Positions 1-8,555 of a stretch of 64,000 bases of DNA are shown one piece after another (positions within the stretch are counted from its first letter, which is position 1; every line of letters starts with the position of its first letter). Location of the stretch: positions 1,426,001 through 1,490,000 of the forward strand of contig NZ_CP031557.1 of the NCBI RefSeq assembly GCF_003403075.1, written 5' to 3'. Source of the DNA: Flavobacterium psychrotrophum (GTDB taxonomy: Bacteria; Bacteroidota; Bacteroidia; Flavobacteriales; Flavobacteriaceae). The notes under the pieces were generated by a model, which had not been told where the DNA came from, did not search any database, and worked only from the letters and a program-made list of their open reading frames with translations. A program made the position numbers and the translations under genes.

Positions 1-389
1 ATATCAAAGGAGATTTTTCCTTTAAAGCTACAGAAGATTTAATGTTGAAGTGTAATGCTCCAACTAATTATAGCGGTATTTATCTAATATATTACCTTGA
101 TACACTTATATATGTACGTTCATCGGGACAAAAAAAGGATGGGATATTAAAAACTAGAAAATCAGGCGTGGGAGGAATGAAAGACAGAATAGTTAACGGA
201 TATCATCCTAAGTTTGGGAAGGTTAAGAGAAAAAAGATTTTTCCATTAAAAATGCAAGAATTTGAATTTGAAGAATTGAAATTCAAATGGTTTGTAACTT
301 ACGATAATGTTCGCTTTTTTGATTTTCCAACTGATGTCGAAAGTAAAGTATTAGCAAATATTAAAACTCGTCCTATTTGGCACAAATAA
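1..389 (+). CDS. GIY-YIG-like domain protein, 5' end cut by window edge
   Basis: The reading frame is already open at the left edge (frame starting at base 3), so the gene is partial; the first in-window ATG is at 42. The fragment carries SGIYLIYYL followed ten residues later by YVRSSG. This resembles the GIY...YIG core of GIY-YIG nucleases with the YIG Gly replaced by Arg. A downstream Arg (MKDRI) and a Glu (DVESKVL) lie where the family's catalytic Arg and Glu fall. The family includes repair and homing nucleases. With YVR instead of YIG and no N-terminus visible, activity and target cannot be assigned. It is AT-rich compared with the gltD gene that follows and sits where gltB would normally be. 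It could instead be an uncharacterised member of a nuclease-like fold. Confidence 0.55.
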   Translation, partial: IKGDFSFKATEDLMLKCNAPTNYSGIYLIYYLDTLIYVRSSGQKKDGILKTRKSGVGGMKDRIVNGYHPKFGKVKRKKIFPLKMQEFEFEELKFKWFVTYDNVRFFDFPTDVESKVLANIKTRPIWHK

Positions 390-393
390 CCTA

Positions 394-411
394 TAAGGTC
401 TTATGACCTTA
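394..411 (+). terminator. short hairpin after the GIY-YIG-like gene
   Basis: A perfect 7-bp inverted repeat (TAAGGTC/GACCTTA, loop TTAT) begins five bases after the stop codon. There is no U-run, so it is at best a weak or Rho-assisted 3' end. It separates the AT-rich partial gene from gltD. Confidence 0.35.
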
Positions 412-545
412 CAGTTCGGGAAGCGGATAATAAAAAGATATTTCCCTCCTTGCCTATGGGTGTAATATGCCTGCGAAGCGGAGGGATATACCTGATATCG
501 GGAAAGAAGGGCTGGAAAGTGAAGGCCTTCATAAAAAAAGAAAAG

Positions 546-2063
546 ATGAAGCAGGAAAAAATAACAGGTTTTAAAGAATACCACCGTGAGTTGCCGGAAG
601 TGCAGCCCGTTACACTGCGTATAAAACATTTTAAAGAATTTACAGCGGCTTATACTGATGAAAAACTGCACCAGCAGTCGGCGCGGTGTATGGATTGCGG
701 CGTGCCGTTTTGCCATAGCGGCTGTCCGTTAGGTAATGTAATTCCGGAGTTTAATGATGCTGTGTTTAACGAGCAGTGGGAGGAAGCATATGATATACTT
801 TCTAGTACCAACAACTTTCCTGAGTTTACGGGCAGGATATGCCCTGCACCCTGCGAGTCGTCCTGCGTGCTAAACATTAATCGCCCTGCCGTGGCTATTG
901 AAGCCATTGAAAAGCATATCATCGAAATAGCTTTTGAAAAAGGCCTGGTGAAGCCCTTTCTACCGGAAGGGCGTAGTGGTAAAAAAGTTGCTGTTATAGG
1001 CAGTGGCCCCGCAGGGCTTGCCGCGGCAGAGCAATTAAATGCTGCGGGACATACTGTTACCATTTTTGAAAAAGATGATGCAGCGGGTGGATTATTGCGT
1101 TATGGCATACCTGATTTTAAACTGGAAAAGAATGTAATAGACCGCCGTGTTGCGATAATGGAGCAAAGCGGTATAAAGTTTCAGTACCATGCGCATGTGG
1201 GTATTAATGTATTCCTGTCAGATATATTGCATGAGTATGACGCCGTAGTAATGGCAGGGGGGGCTATGGTGCCGCGTGATCTTGATGTTCCGGGTCGCGA
1301 CCTTAAAGGTATACATTATGCTATGGAATTCCTGAAACAACAAAATAAGCGGGTTGCCGGACAAGATCCGCTTGCCCACGCCGGTATAGAAAGTAATATT
1401 ATTGATACTGAAGTTACTGCTACAAATAAAGACGTAATTATAATTGGTAGCGGAGATACAGGTAGTGACTGCATAGGTACGAGCATCCGGCAGGGGGCTA
1501 AAAGCGTAACACAACTTGCGCTGATGCACCAGCAGGGGACTGACAGGCCATTATATACGCCATGGCCGGAATATCCTGATGTGCACCGTACATCATCATC
1601 GCAGGAAGAAGGCGCAGAACGTCTTTTTGCAACCGTTACGAAAGAGTTTATTAGCGATGGACAGGGTAATGTTGCTGCTGTAAGGGTGGCTGATCTGCAT
1701 TGGGAGTTTACGCCGGATGGTAAGCGTGTGCGTTCGGCAGAGAAGCCGGGCAGTGAGCGCATCATTCCGTGCGATCTGGCATTGATCGCTATTGGCTTTG
1801 CCAAACCGGAGCAGTTGCTCATTGATCGTTATGAGCTTGCTAAAGACGCACGCGGTAACCTGCTTGCAGATGACATTACCTATAAAACATCGCACAACAA
1901 GATATTTGCCTGTGGTGATATGCGCCGTGGCCAGAGCCTTGTGGTGTGGGCCATTAGCGAAGGCCGCGAGTGCGCCCGAAACGTAGATGCTTTTTTATGT
2001 AAAGATGCTTCGGTGCTGGAAAATAAGGATGCAAGTTTAGAGACAGAGGCTTTTGGCAATTAA
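546..2063 (+). CDS. gltD: glutamate synthase small (beta) subunit
   Basis: This NADPH-oxidising flavoprotein subunit passes electrons to the large GltB subunit for glutamate synthesis from glutamine and 2-oxoglutarate. From ATG 546 the protein is 505 aa, the usual family length. It has an N-terminal Cys cluster (C48, C51, C56, C60, then C99, C103, C107) for 4Fe-4S centres. An FAD-binding GSGPAGLAAAEQL follows near residue 152, then a second dinucleotide site IIGSGDTGSD and a C-terminal GDMRRGQSLVVWAI. I chose 546 over the in-frame TTG at 450 because MKQEKITGFKEYHR matches the normal GltD N-terminus and the extra 32 residues resemble nothing in the family. No gltB lies upstream. A terminator follows at 2127. 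Confidence 0.93.
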   Translation: MKQEKITGFKEYHRELPEVQPVTLRIKHFKEFTAAYTDEKLHQQSARCMDCGVPFCHSGCPLGNVIPEFNDAVFNEQWEEAYDILSSTNNFPEFTGRICPAPCESSCVLNINRPAVAIEAIEKHIIEIAFEKGLVKPFLPEGRSGKKVAVIGSGPAGLAAAEQLNAAGHTVTIFEKDDAAGGLLRYGIPDFKLEKNVIDRRVAIMEQSGIKFQYHAHVGINVFLSDILHEYDAVVMAGGAMVPRDLDVPGRDLKGIHYAMEFLKQQNKRVAGQDPLAHAGIESNIIDTEVTATNKDVIIIGSGDTGSDCIGTSIRQGAKSVTQLALMHQQGTDRPLYTPWPEYPDVHRTSSSQEEGAERLFATVTKEFISDGQGNVAAVRVADLHWEFTPDGKRVRSAEKPGSERIIPCDLALIAIGFAKPEQLLIDRYELAKDARGNLLADDITYKTSHNKIFACGDMRRGQSLVVWAISEGRECARNVDAFLCKDASVLENKDASLETEAFGN

Positions 2064-2126
2064 TGGAACAATTTATTAATTGTTTAATGTTGCAATTGAA
2101 GTACTTAAGATGGCATGTGAAATAAC

Positions 2127-2165
2127 AAAAAAGACTACTTAGATTACATCTTAGTAGTCTTTTTT
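2127..2165. terminator. bidirectional intrinsic terminator between gltD and the LLM oxidoreductase
   Basis: The stem AAGACTACT/AGTAGTCTT is flanked by an A-run on the left and a T-run on the right, with a partly paired loop between. It lies between two convergent genes and can end transcripts from both sides. Confidence 0.85.
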
Positions 2166-2180
2166 ATTTGTAATTGAGTA

Positions 2181-3188
2181 TTATCGGACACCAAACATAT
2201 TTGCAATTAATTCATACGAATGTTTGCGGTCTTCAAAACTATCCGCCCATGTAGCTATCATTATTTCATCGGTATTATAATCTTCCGCAAGGCGGGTTAT
2301 TTTTTCCTTAACCACATCTGGAGTACCTGCTATAAAGCGGTTGCGGTTCCAGGCAATGCGCGCACGCTGGTGCATGGTGTATTGCATGGCTTTTACCTCT
2401 TCAGGAGATGGCAGATCGCCGGTATTGCCCATTTCAATGTGCAGCATACGGTAGTCAAACTGTGTTATCCATTCGTCTACTACTGCCTGGTCTTCATGGC
2501 AAAAGGCAAAGATACCCACGTTTACCTTTGGCTCTGCCCATTCTTTACTTGGTTTAAAGCTATCGCGGTATATTGCAACCACTTCGGGCCCTCCCTCTGG
2601 ATTAATAAAGTGAGCAAAAGATAATGCCATGCCAAAATGTGCAGCAAACTGTGCGCTGCCGCCACTGCTGGTAAGCATCCAGAGTTCCGGCATTATTTGG
2701 GGGATGGGGTAGGCCTTAACCTTATCGTGTACGGTTTCGGGCATTTCTTCATCACGCAGCCAGGCGCGTACGTCAATCAGCTGCTCCATCAGGTCTTTTT
2801 CGCTAAAGGTATTGGCAGGATTAAGTAAATGCGACGAAAGCCTGTCGCCACCCGGTGCACGGCCTATACCAAGGTCGATACGATTTGGGAAGAGCGTTGC
2901 CAGCATACCAAAGTTTTCGCTGACTTTTAGCGCCGTATGGTTAGGTAGCATGATGCCACCACTGCCTACACGGATGCGCTTAGACTGCGATGCAAGGTAG
3001 GGGATAAGCACCTCTGGGGTTGTACCCGCCACAAGTTTAAAATTATGGTGTTCGCTAACCCAGTAGCGTTCAAAACCCAGTTCATCGGCGAGTTGTACCA
3101 GCTTGCCAGATTCCATTAAGGCTTCGTGAGCAGTACTGTTTCGCCCTACCTGAGATTGGTCTAGCACGCTAATCTTTATATTTTTCAT
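2181..3188 (-). CDS. LLM-class (luciferase-like) flavin-dependent oxidoreductase
   Basis: A 335-aa protein of the bacterial luciferase-like monooxygenase superfamily, MsnO8/YhbW-like subgroup. Diagnostic stretches are the N-terminal ISVLDQSQVGRNST, FERYWVSEHHN (the SEHH flavin/substrate loop), RIRVGSGGIMLPNH, and RIDLGIGRAPGGD. The fold is a single TIM barrel using FMNH2. The substrate is not predictable. It stands alone, convergent with gltD and transcribed after the acyl-CoA dehydrogenase with about 120 bases between them. The start ATG at 3188 gives a full-length family N-terminus. Confidence 0.88.
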   Translation of the reverse strand: MKNIKISVLDQSQVGRNSTAHEALMESGKLVQLADELGFERYWVSEHHNFKLVAGTTPEVLIPYLASQSKRIRVGSGGIMLPNHTALKVSENFGMLATLFPNRIDLGIGRAPGGDRLSSHLLNPANTFSEKDLMEQLIDVRAWLRDEEMPETVHDKVKAYPIPQIMPELWMLTSSGGSAQFAAHFGMALSFAHFINPEGGPEVVAIYRDSFKPSKEWAEPKVNVGIFAFCHEDQAVVDEWITQFDYRMLHIEMGNTGDLPSPEEVKAMQYTMHQRARIAWNRNRFIAGTPDVVKEKITRLAEDYNTDEIMIATWADSFEDRKHSYELIANMFGVR

Positions 3189-3310
3189 GTGTAATTTACT
3201 GCTAAAATGTAATAAGCAAATTTACATATAAAAATCGAAATATTTAAATACGTTTATTTGTATTCCAGTAACCGAAAGGTTTTTAAAACCTATAGGCTAC
3301 TGAAAGTATG

Positions 3311-5617
3311 TTACGCCTGAGCAATTTTAGTTGTAGCAATGGCACCAAGGCAGTTTTTAGGGATGTTAAATGCATCTACAAGCGGCACCGCATCCTGGCG
3401 TGTTTCCCAGCACAGCTGGCTTACCAGTTTACGAATGGCCTTTGTCTTAACACCTTCCATATACCCTTGTTCCAGGTACCAGGCTTTGTGCTCATCAATT
3501 TTGTTCAGGGCAAATAAACTATAAAGACGTGTAAGTACTTCGGAAAGTGCAGGGTCTGTAAGCCCGTTTATTTTTGCATGGAACTGCTCTAGTATAATAC
3601 GTTCAAGATATGCCTCAGATATTTGCAGCATGTGCGGGTGCATAATGTTAGCTGCATCAAAACCGTCAAGCCCATCGTCTACCAGTTTTTTAAAGCGCCT
3701 TGCGGCAGAAGCCGTCAGTTCGCGCTCGCGGTATTTAAACGCCTGTAAATGAAAGGCAGGATCTTTAAGGTGTGTTTCGTCGGTATTGCGGGTAGCGAAC
3801 GGGTTTTTCTCTGTGATGCCCGTTTTGGCCTGCTCCACTACATAATTAAATATAGTACTTACATTCATTTCTCCAAACTCCTTGCGATATTCACCCAGTC
3901 GGTTTTTGGCGGTCAGCTGCATCAACACCGTATTATCACCTTCAAAAGTAGTGTAGATCTCTGTATCATTTTTAAGGTCGTCAATACGGTTTTCGCTCAG
4001 GTAACCTTTACCACCACAAGCTTCCCGGCACTCCTGTAACATATCGCGCACGTTCCAGGTAGTGTATGACTTAAGCCCAGCAGCCAGTGCTTCGATTTCC
4101 TGCATATCATCCTCGCTTCGGTTGATGAAGCGTTTGGTGAGGTATTGCAGGGCAAAAGTAAGCGCATAGGCATTTGACAGATAAGGCATCAGCCGTTTTT
4201 GGTGCATACGGTAGTTAAGTATTGGCACTTCGTTTCCTCCTTCAGGACCAAACTGCCTGCGTTTATCGCTATATTTAATAGCGGTTGCAAGTCCGGTTTT
4301 TCCGGCTGCCAGTGCCGAACGCGGTATGCCAATGCGACCACCCACCAGCGTACCCAGCATGGTAAAAAACCTGCGGTTATCGCTTGGTATGGAGCTTTCA
4401 AAAGCACCGTCTTCGCTAACGCTCGCAAACTTATCCAGCATATTTTCATACGGAATCTCTACATTATCAAAATAGATAATGCCGTTATCTACACCGTTAA
4501 GCCCCATTTTGTGGCCACAGTCTTCGATGGTAATGCCCGGTAATACTTGTTTTTCTATATTGCGAATGGGTACGATAAAAGCATTAACGCCATAATCTTT
4601 ACCATCAATCACCAGTTTAGCAAAAACGGTAGCTGCTTCGCCATGTGTGGCGGCATTGCCTATATATTCTTTACGGTCATATTTCTCAGGAGTATTTACT
4701 ATAAAACTACGGGTGGCATGGTTATATGTAGCCGTAGTGTGAATGCCTTTAACATTGCTGCCGTGGTGTGTCTCTGTCATGGCAAAACAGCCCGGTAGTT
4801 CTAATGAACCTATTTGCTCCAGGTATTTTTTATGGTGCTTTTCGGTACCCAGGAACAGGATGCTCATACCCCAAAGGCCAAATTGCACACCAAATTTAAT
4901 TACCAGACTCAGGTCCTGGTAGCTTAGGGTTTCCATAATGGCAAAGTAGGCTTCCATATCGCCCTGCCCGCCTTGTGCCTTAGGGTAAGCATAACCGCCC
5001 AGGCCTTCCTTAGCCAGTACCTTGCACCAGTCCAGCACCTTTTCTCGGAAAGCAGTAACATCAGGGTCTACCACAGGGTTAAACTCCTCTCGGCTGATGA
5101 TGCTTTTTACTTTATTGATGATGTTTGCATTGTCGCCATCCAAAAAGGCAGTCATTTCGGCAATGTCAAAACTATTTTGGGTATTGTGCTGCTGGGTAAG
5201 GGTTTTGCCTTTAGGGCGATAATCGGCAATGGCTTCGCTGCCAATAATGCCAAATTGCTGCTCTAACTGCGCCACACCGGGTGCGTAATTTTTAATATCC
5301 TCTTCGTTTAATGCAGGTCTTTCGGCATTGGCTATCAGGATACCCAGATCAGTTAACGAAGCAGCCTTAGCGCCACCTGCAAATGCGGTTTCAATCTTTT
5401 CCCGCCACTGGAACAGTTCTGAGCGCGATGGCGGAACATCAGCATTTATCTTAGATTTCAGGAATTCCTTTTCTGCCTTGGTAAGCCAGTCCTGGTTATT
5501 TATAAAATTGGCAATTGCCTTATATTCGTTGGTCGAAAGTTCGTTATCCTGCCATGCGTGGTAAAGTATGGGTAATAGCAGAGCAAGCTTGGGGTCGTTA
5601 TTAAAAGTAATGTCCAT
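3311..5617 (-). CDS. large acyl-CoA dehydrogenase (FadE-like)
   Basis: A 768-aa FAD enzyme for the first, alpha-beta desaturating step of fatty-acid beta-oxidation. The central half has acyl-CoA dehydrogenase landmarks: CFAMTETHHGSNVKG (FAD/substrate loop), then DCGHKMGLNGVDNGIIYFDN and GRIGIPRSALAAGKTG. The stretch ECREACGGKGYLSENR is followed by TEIYTTFEGDNTVLMQ, where the Glu/Gly region corresponds to the catalytic end of the domain. The extra ~150-residue helical N-terminus (YHAWQDNELSTNEY onward) and the long helical C-terminus make it similar to acyl-CoA oxidases and to the long ACADs of Bacteroidota. Electron acceptor and chain length cannot be told from sequence. It is monocistronic or loosely linked to the downstream LLM gene. 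Confidence 0.9.
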   Translation of the reverse strand: MDITFNNDPKLALLLPILYHAWQDNELSTNEYKAIANFINNQDWLTKAEKEFLKSKINADVPPSRSELFQWREKIETAFAGGAKAASLTDLGILIANAERPALNEEDIKNYAPGVAQLEQQFGIIGSEAIADYRPKGKTLTQQHNTQNSFDIAEMTAFLDGDNANIINKVKSIISREEFNPVVDPDVTAFREKVLDWCKVLAKEGLGGYAYPKAQGGQGDMEAYFAIMETLSYQDLSLVIKFGVQFGLWGMSILFLGTEKHHKKYLEQIGSLELPGCFAMTETHHGSNVKGIHTTATYNHATRSFIVNTPEKYDRKEYIGNAATHGEAATVFAKLVIDGKDYGVNAFIVPIRNIEKQVLPGITIEDCGHKMGLNGVDNGIIYFDNVEIPYENMLDKFASVSEDGAFESSIPSDNRRFFTMLGTLVGGRIGIPRSALAAGKTGLATAIKYSDKRRQFGPEGGNEVPILNYRMHQKRLMPYLSNAYALTFALQYLTKRFINRSEDDMQEIEALAAGLKSYTTWNVRDMLQECREACGGKGYLSENRIDDLKNDTEIYTTFEGDNTVLMQLTAKNRLGEYRKEFGEMNVSTIFNYVVEQAKTGITEKNPFATRNTDETHLKDPAFHLQAFKYRERELTASAARRFKKLVDDGLDGFDAANIMHPHMLQISEAYLERIILEQFHAKINGLTDPALSEVLTRLYSLFALNKIDEHKAWYLEQGYMEGVKTKAIRKLVSQLCWETRQDAVPLVDAFNIPKNCLGAIATTKIAQA

Positions 5618-5736
5618 TGCTGTAAGTTTGTTGCCTTAAAAATAAGCATTATCTTACATTGGCTATTGTAAAGTAGTGTTAAGGTTTACGCCAAAAAATG
5701 CATAGCTTTGTACTATAACCGTCAAACAGTATTGCT

Positions 5737-6102
5737 ATGGAGCATAATGCAAAATCGATCCGCTCATTTATAGGAGCCAAAAATTTTGAGATATCAAGCC
5801 GTTTTTACCGCGACCTTGGTTTTGAAGAAAATGTACTGGGGACAGGCTTTTCGGTATTTAAATCGGGTAACCATGCATTTTATTTACAGGATGCCTATGT
5901 AAAGGATTGGATAGACAATACCATGGTTTTTATGGAAGTAGAAGATGTACACAAATTTTGGGAGCAACTTGTGGAGCTTAACCTGTCCGAAAAGTATGAT
6001 GATGTGCGTGTAGAACCCATACGAACCCTGGACTGGGGCAGCGAGTGCTTTGTTGTAGACCCATCGGGTGTATTATGGCATTTTGGGACGTTTAACAACT
6101 AA
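5737..6102 (+). CDS. VOC-family (glyoxalase/bleomycin-resistance-like) protein
   Basis: A 121-aa single vicinal-oxygen-chelate domain. It has the opening RSFIGAKNFEISSRFYRDLGF, the FYLQDAYVKDW strand and the closing ECFVVDPSGVLWHFG, typical of small glyoxalase-fold proteins. The canonical metal ligands of glyoxalase I are not all evident, so a binding or antibiotic-sequestration role is as likely as catalysis. A TAnnTTTG -7-like element (TAGCTTTG, 5703-5710) lies 26 bases before the ATG. I see no good -33 partner. Confidence 0.8.
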   Translation: MEHNAKSIRSFIGAKNFEISSRFYRDLGFEENVLGTGFSVFKSGNHAFYLQDAYVKDWIDNTMVFMEVEDVHKFWEQLVELNLSEKYDDVRVEPIRTLDWGSECFVVDPSGVLWHFGTFNN

Positions 6103-6140
6103 GCATCCCAAAATGCTACAACTATAATTTGGTCAGTCGA

Positions 6141-6722
6141 TTACTGCTTCTTTACATATTTTGTAAGGATAACAATAAGCTGTCCGTCAATTTTACCTTC
6201 AATCTGTTCGGTATTGTCGTGTACAAGACGAATATTGCGCACTGCTGTACCCACTTTTGCGTTTAGGGTAGAGCCCTTAACGTCAAGGTCTTTTATAAGG
6301 GTAACGCTATCACCTTGTTGTAGTATGTTACCATTGCTGTCTTTATGAAACTGCACGCTGGCATCGCCGGTATGGTCACCGGTTAGTTTGGCGTATTCTA
6401 AAAGCTCATCGTCCAGATACATCATGTCCAACGCATCTGCAGCCCAGCCCTCCTCGCGGAAACGGTTTAGCATACGCCACGAGACCACCTGAACAGCAGG
6501 GACCTCGCTCCACATACTTGTAGGCAGTATGTTTTGCCAGTAGGCGGCATCCGGCTCTTCTTTTTTATCAATCTGGGCAATGCATTTCTCGTCTATCAAT
6601 ATAAAACCATCCGCACCCAGGTTGCGCGCGGGCTGTACTTCATAAGCTACAAGGTTAGCCGTTGTGCCACAAAGTTCGCATTGGTTGCCGCTGCGTTCCT
6701 GCAGCAGTTGTTCTGTTGTCAT
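6141..6722 (-). CDS. PhnA/YjdM-like zinc-ribbon protein
   Basis: A 193-aa protein ending in a clear PhnA domain (about residues 124-193: NGNILQQGDSVTLIKDLDVKG, then EIEGKIDGQ-like QIEGKIDGQLIVLTKYV region). The N-terminus RSGNQCELCG has one CxxC and resembles a degenerate zinc-binding or HNH-like knuckle. Short E. coli PhnA has a four-Cys ribbon; this longer form is common in Bacteroidota and gamma-proteobacteria. Despite the name, no role in phosphonate breakdown is established for the family and no phn genes are nearby. It is convergent with the VOC gene. Confidence 0.85.
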   Translation of the reverse strand: MTTEQLLQERSGNQCELCGTTANLVAYEVQPARNLGADGFILIDEKCIAQIDKKEEPDAAYWQNILPTSMWSEVPAVQVVSWRMLNRFREEGWAADALDMMYLDDELLEYAKLTGDHTGDASVQFHKDSNGNILQQGDSVTLIKDLDVKGSTLNAKVGTAVRNIRLVHDNTEQIEGKIDGQLIVILTKYVKKQ

Positions 6723-6849
6723 AGTAAGGTTTTGAAGGACAAATGTAAGAAAAATAGAGAAGGATATAATACTAAGTTTAGTTGATTACAGTACTTTAAT
6801 ATCCGGTAAAATACCTGCGGTCATTGTTTAAAGGAATTAAACAATTTAC

Positions 6850-7839
6850 TTATTTTACAATATCTTTTTTATACCTGAACTCATGCGATTTAAGTTCTGC
6901 ACCACCGTGGCCGTCAGGAACATTTTTTGTCATTACGTATACTGCATACTTTTTAGAAAAGTCCATATCCGGATATATTTTGGGAGCTATGAGTCGAAGC
7001 TCTTCATATTCTTTAACCATTGAAATACTGTCTGAAAGATTGGTTTTGTAAATAATCATCGGAAACATTCCCTCTGCGGCTGTTTTAATTGTAAGATCTG
7101 TAATTAATGGCCTTGATTTCATTTCCTTAACTTCTATAGGAAAAGGATATTTTTTGTTAAGTATTTTTGCAAGTTCTTTTTTGTAGTCTTGTGCTTCATT
7201 CGCTATGTTGTACGCTATGTCGCCCTCAATATCTTTAGACCATTCAATAGCTGTATCAGTATAAAAATAAGCATCCAACAAAAAATTTTTCTTCTCAAGT
7301 TTTTTTGCTTCTTCTAAAAAGTCGAAAGGTGTAAGCCCATAACGCCCAACAGGGGTAATGTCCATACGGTGTATTAGCCATTTGCCAGATCCATCATTAA
7401 CATACTGTAAGATTAAAAGATAATCCTGTAGTACAAATGGTAGTTTTAACATTGAGATATAGGTTTCTTTTGATACGTTTGTCCACTTAAAAGTATATCC
7501 CTTATCAGCACTGATAATTTCGCTACGCTTTGTTTTTGTACCATTTATGATGTAATACTGGTCGTATATATTGTATGATCCATCGGTATATTGTTTTCGA
7601 AATGCCCATGAAACATTACGTGTGCGCGATTGTATGTTCTTTTTAAAATCATCAGTACCCAGTGCTTTATATATTTTTAAGTCACTGCGCATCATGGCCT
7701 GTATGAGACTGTCATTTTTTAATTTTATTACTTGCTGGACTTCAGAGGCAATTTTTTCTGAGAGGATAATTTTTTCATCATTGCTACATGAAGTTACTGT
7801 AATAATTGTCAAAAAGAGCAGTATGATTATTTTTTTCAT
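6850..7839 (-). CDS. uncharacterised lipoprotein
   Basis: A 329-aa protein with a lipoprotein signal (MKKIIILLFLTIITVTSC, lipobox Cys18), so probably anchored in a cell-envelope membrane. The rest is soluble, rich in Lys, Tyr and Ile, with two apparent halves: residues about 30-160, with NYIYDQYYIING-like strands, and 165-329. I do not recognise a family. The gene is notably AT-rich, like the divergent peptide/SdpAB unit to its right. Whether it is functionally tied to that unit (for example as protection) is unknown, and nothing in its sequence shows this. Confidence 0.75.
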   Translation of the reverse strand: MKKIIILLFLTIITVTSCSNDEKIILSEKIASEVQQVIKLKNDSLIQAMMRSDLKIYKALGTDDFKKNIQSRTRNVSWAFRKQYTDGSYNIYDQYYIINGTKTKRSEIISADKGYTFKWTNVSKETYISMLKLPFVLQDYLLILQYVNDGSGKWLIHRMDITPVGRYGLTPFDFLEEAKKLEKKNFLLDAYFYTDTAIEWSKDIEGDIAYNIANEAQDYKKELAKILNKKYPFPIEVKEMKSRPLITDLTIKTAAEGMFPMIIYKTNLSDSISMVKEYEELRLIAPKIYPDMDFSKKYAVYVMTKNVPDGHGGAELKSHEFRYKKDIVK

Positions 7840-8212
7840 TTGGTGGATGGTTTATAAAACGGTAAAGTTATGAGAAATTAAGTTATTTTACATCTACTGT
7901 TTTTTTGAGAAACAGACAGTACGAGAGCCGTTATTATTAAAATTTGCTGAATACATATTGAGATACTCTTTTTATCCAAAATCTTCTTGTTTTCTTACCC
8001 GGTAGCATTACAATTTAGCGGGGAAAAATTCAAAAAAATCTCTATTATCGCTTCAGTTGAAAAAGTTTAGATTGCCTCTATGATAATTACTTACAGCGTG
8101 TTATAAGGGTGGGTGAAGTTTATTTTAAAAAAAATAAATAATATTTGCTTTTTTAAAATAAATGCTTATTTTTGCTATATAGTTTATAAATAATTTAAAC
8201 CCCAAAAAAATT
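7840..8212. other. 373-bp AT-rich divergent intergenic region
   Basis: This is the space between the minus-strand lipoprotein and the plus-strand 78-aa peptide gene. It holds the promoter described at 8144-8174 and an A-rich leader without a Shine-Dalgarno sequence. No RNA gene or repeat was recognised in the remainder. Confidence 0.6.
8144..8174 (+). promoter_or_regulatory. Bacteroidota-type promoter, TTTG-N19-TAnnTTTG
   Basis: TTTG at 8144-8147 and TATTTTTG at 8167-8174 are separated by exactly 19 bases, the consensus for the major sigma factor of Bacteroidota. Transcription would begin a few bases after 8174, leaving a leader of about 30 A/T-rich bases before the ATG at 8213. Confidence 0.75.
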
Positions 8213-8449
8213 ATGAAGAATTTTGTAAAATGGTATGCAGTAGCATTCTTTTTAGTAAGTAGTTTCACAATGTTTGCTCAAGGAGGTAGTGATGAGACAA
8301 GTCCACAAAACACAAGTGGAGGTGGACAAACGGTTGATGGAGAAGATCCTTCAGGTTCTATAAATAATCAGTTAGTTTATTTAGGTCTTGCAGGTGCAGT
8401 GTTTGCTTTTGCTTATTACAAAAATAGCGTAGCTAAAAAAACAGCTTAA
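8213..8449 (+). CDS. 78-aa secreted peptide with hydrophobic tail (candidate peptide-toxin precursor)
   Basis: The N-terminus (MKNFVKWYAVAFFLVSSFTMFAQ) is a Sec signal peptide with probable cleavage near FAQ. About 27 hydrophilic Gly/Ser/Asp/Thr-rich residues follow, then a hydrophobic segment (LVYLGLAGAVFAFAYY, about 54-69) and a basic end (KNSVAKKTA). There is no Cys. A consensus promoter precedes it and a strong terminator follows, then SdpA-like and SdpB-like genes. In Bacillus, SdpAB process the secreted precursor SdpC into a membrane-active peptide, so this protein is in the right place to be the precursor. It has no visible similarity to SdpC. Flavobacteria also encode many stand-alone small proteins with signal peptide, Pro/Gly linker and C-terminal helix, so a generic small membrane protein is the main alternative. 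Confidence 0.7.
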   Translation: MKNFVKWYAVAFFLVSSFTMFAQGGSDETSPQNTSGGGQTVDGEDPSGSINNQLVYLGLAGAVFAFAYYKNSVAKKTA

Positions 8450-8471
8450 TGCCTATTGGCATTTTAACGAT

Positions 8472-8501
8472 AAAAACCACCTAATTTAAGGTGGTTTTTT
8501 T
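8472..8501 (+). terminator. intrinsic terminator/attenuator between the peptide gene and the sdpA-like gene
   Basis: An 11-bp perfect stem AAAAACCACCT/AGGTGGTTTTT with a 6-base loop runs into seven T. It would end most peptide transcripts and let only part of the polymerase continue into the downstream maturation-like genes. Confidence 0.9.
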
Positions 8502-8555
8502 ATGTAAATTTATGAAAATTAATAATAGTAAAATTGTTATTTAAGTTTTAGGTTT

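Noticed and set aside
450..545. N-terminal extension of gltD from a TTG at 450
   Set aside because: The 32 extra residues do not resemble GltD, and the ATG at 546 gives the standard N-terminus and length.
467..574. 35-codon ORF (ATG 467) overlapping the gltD start
   Set aside because: Lysine/glutamate-rich with no recognisable feature, overlapping the real gltD start in another frame. No sign of conservation can be judged.
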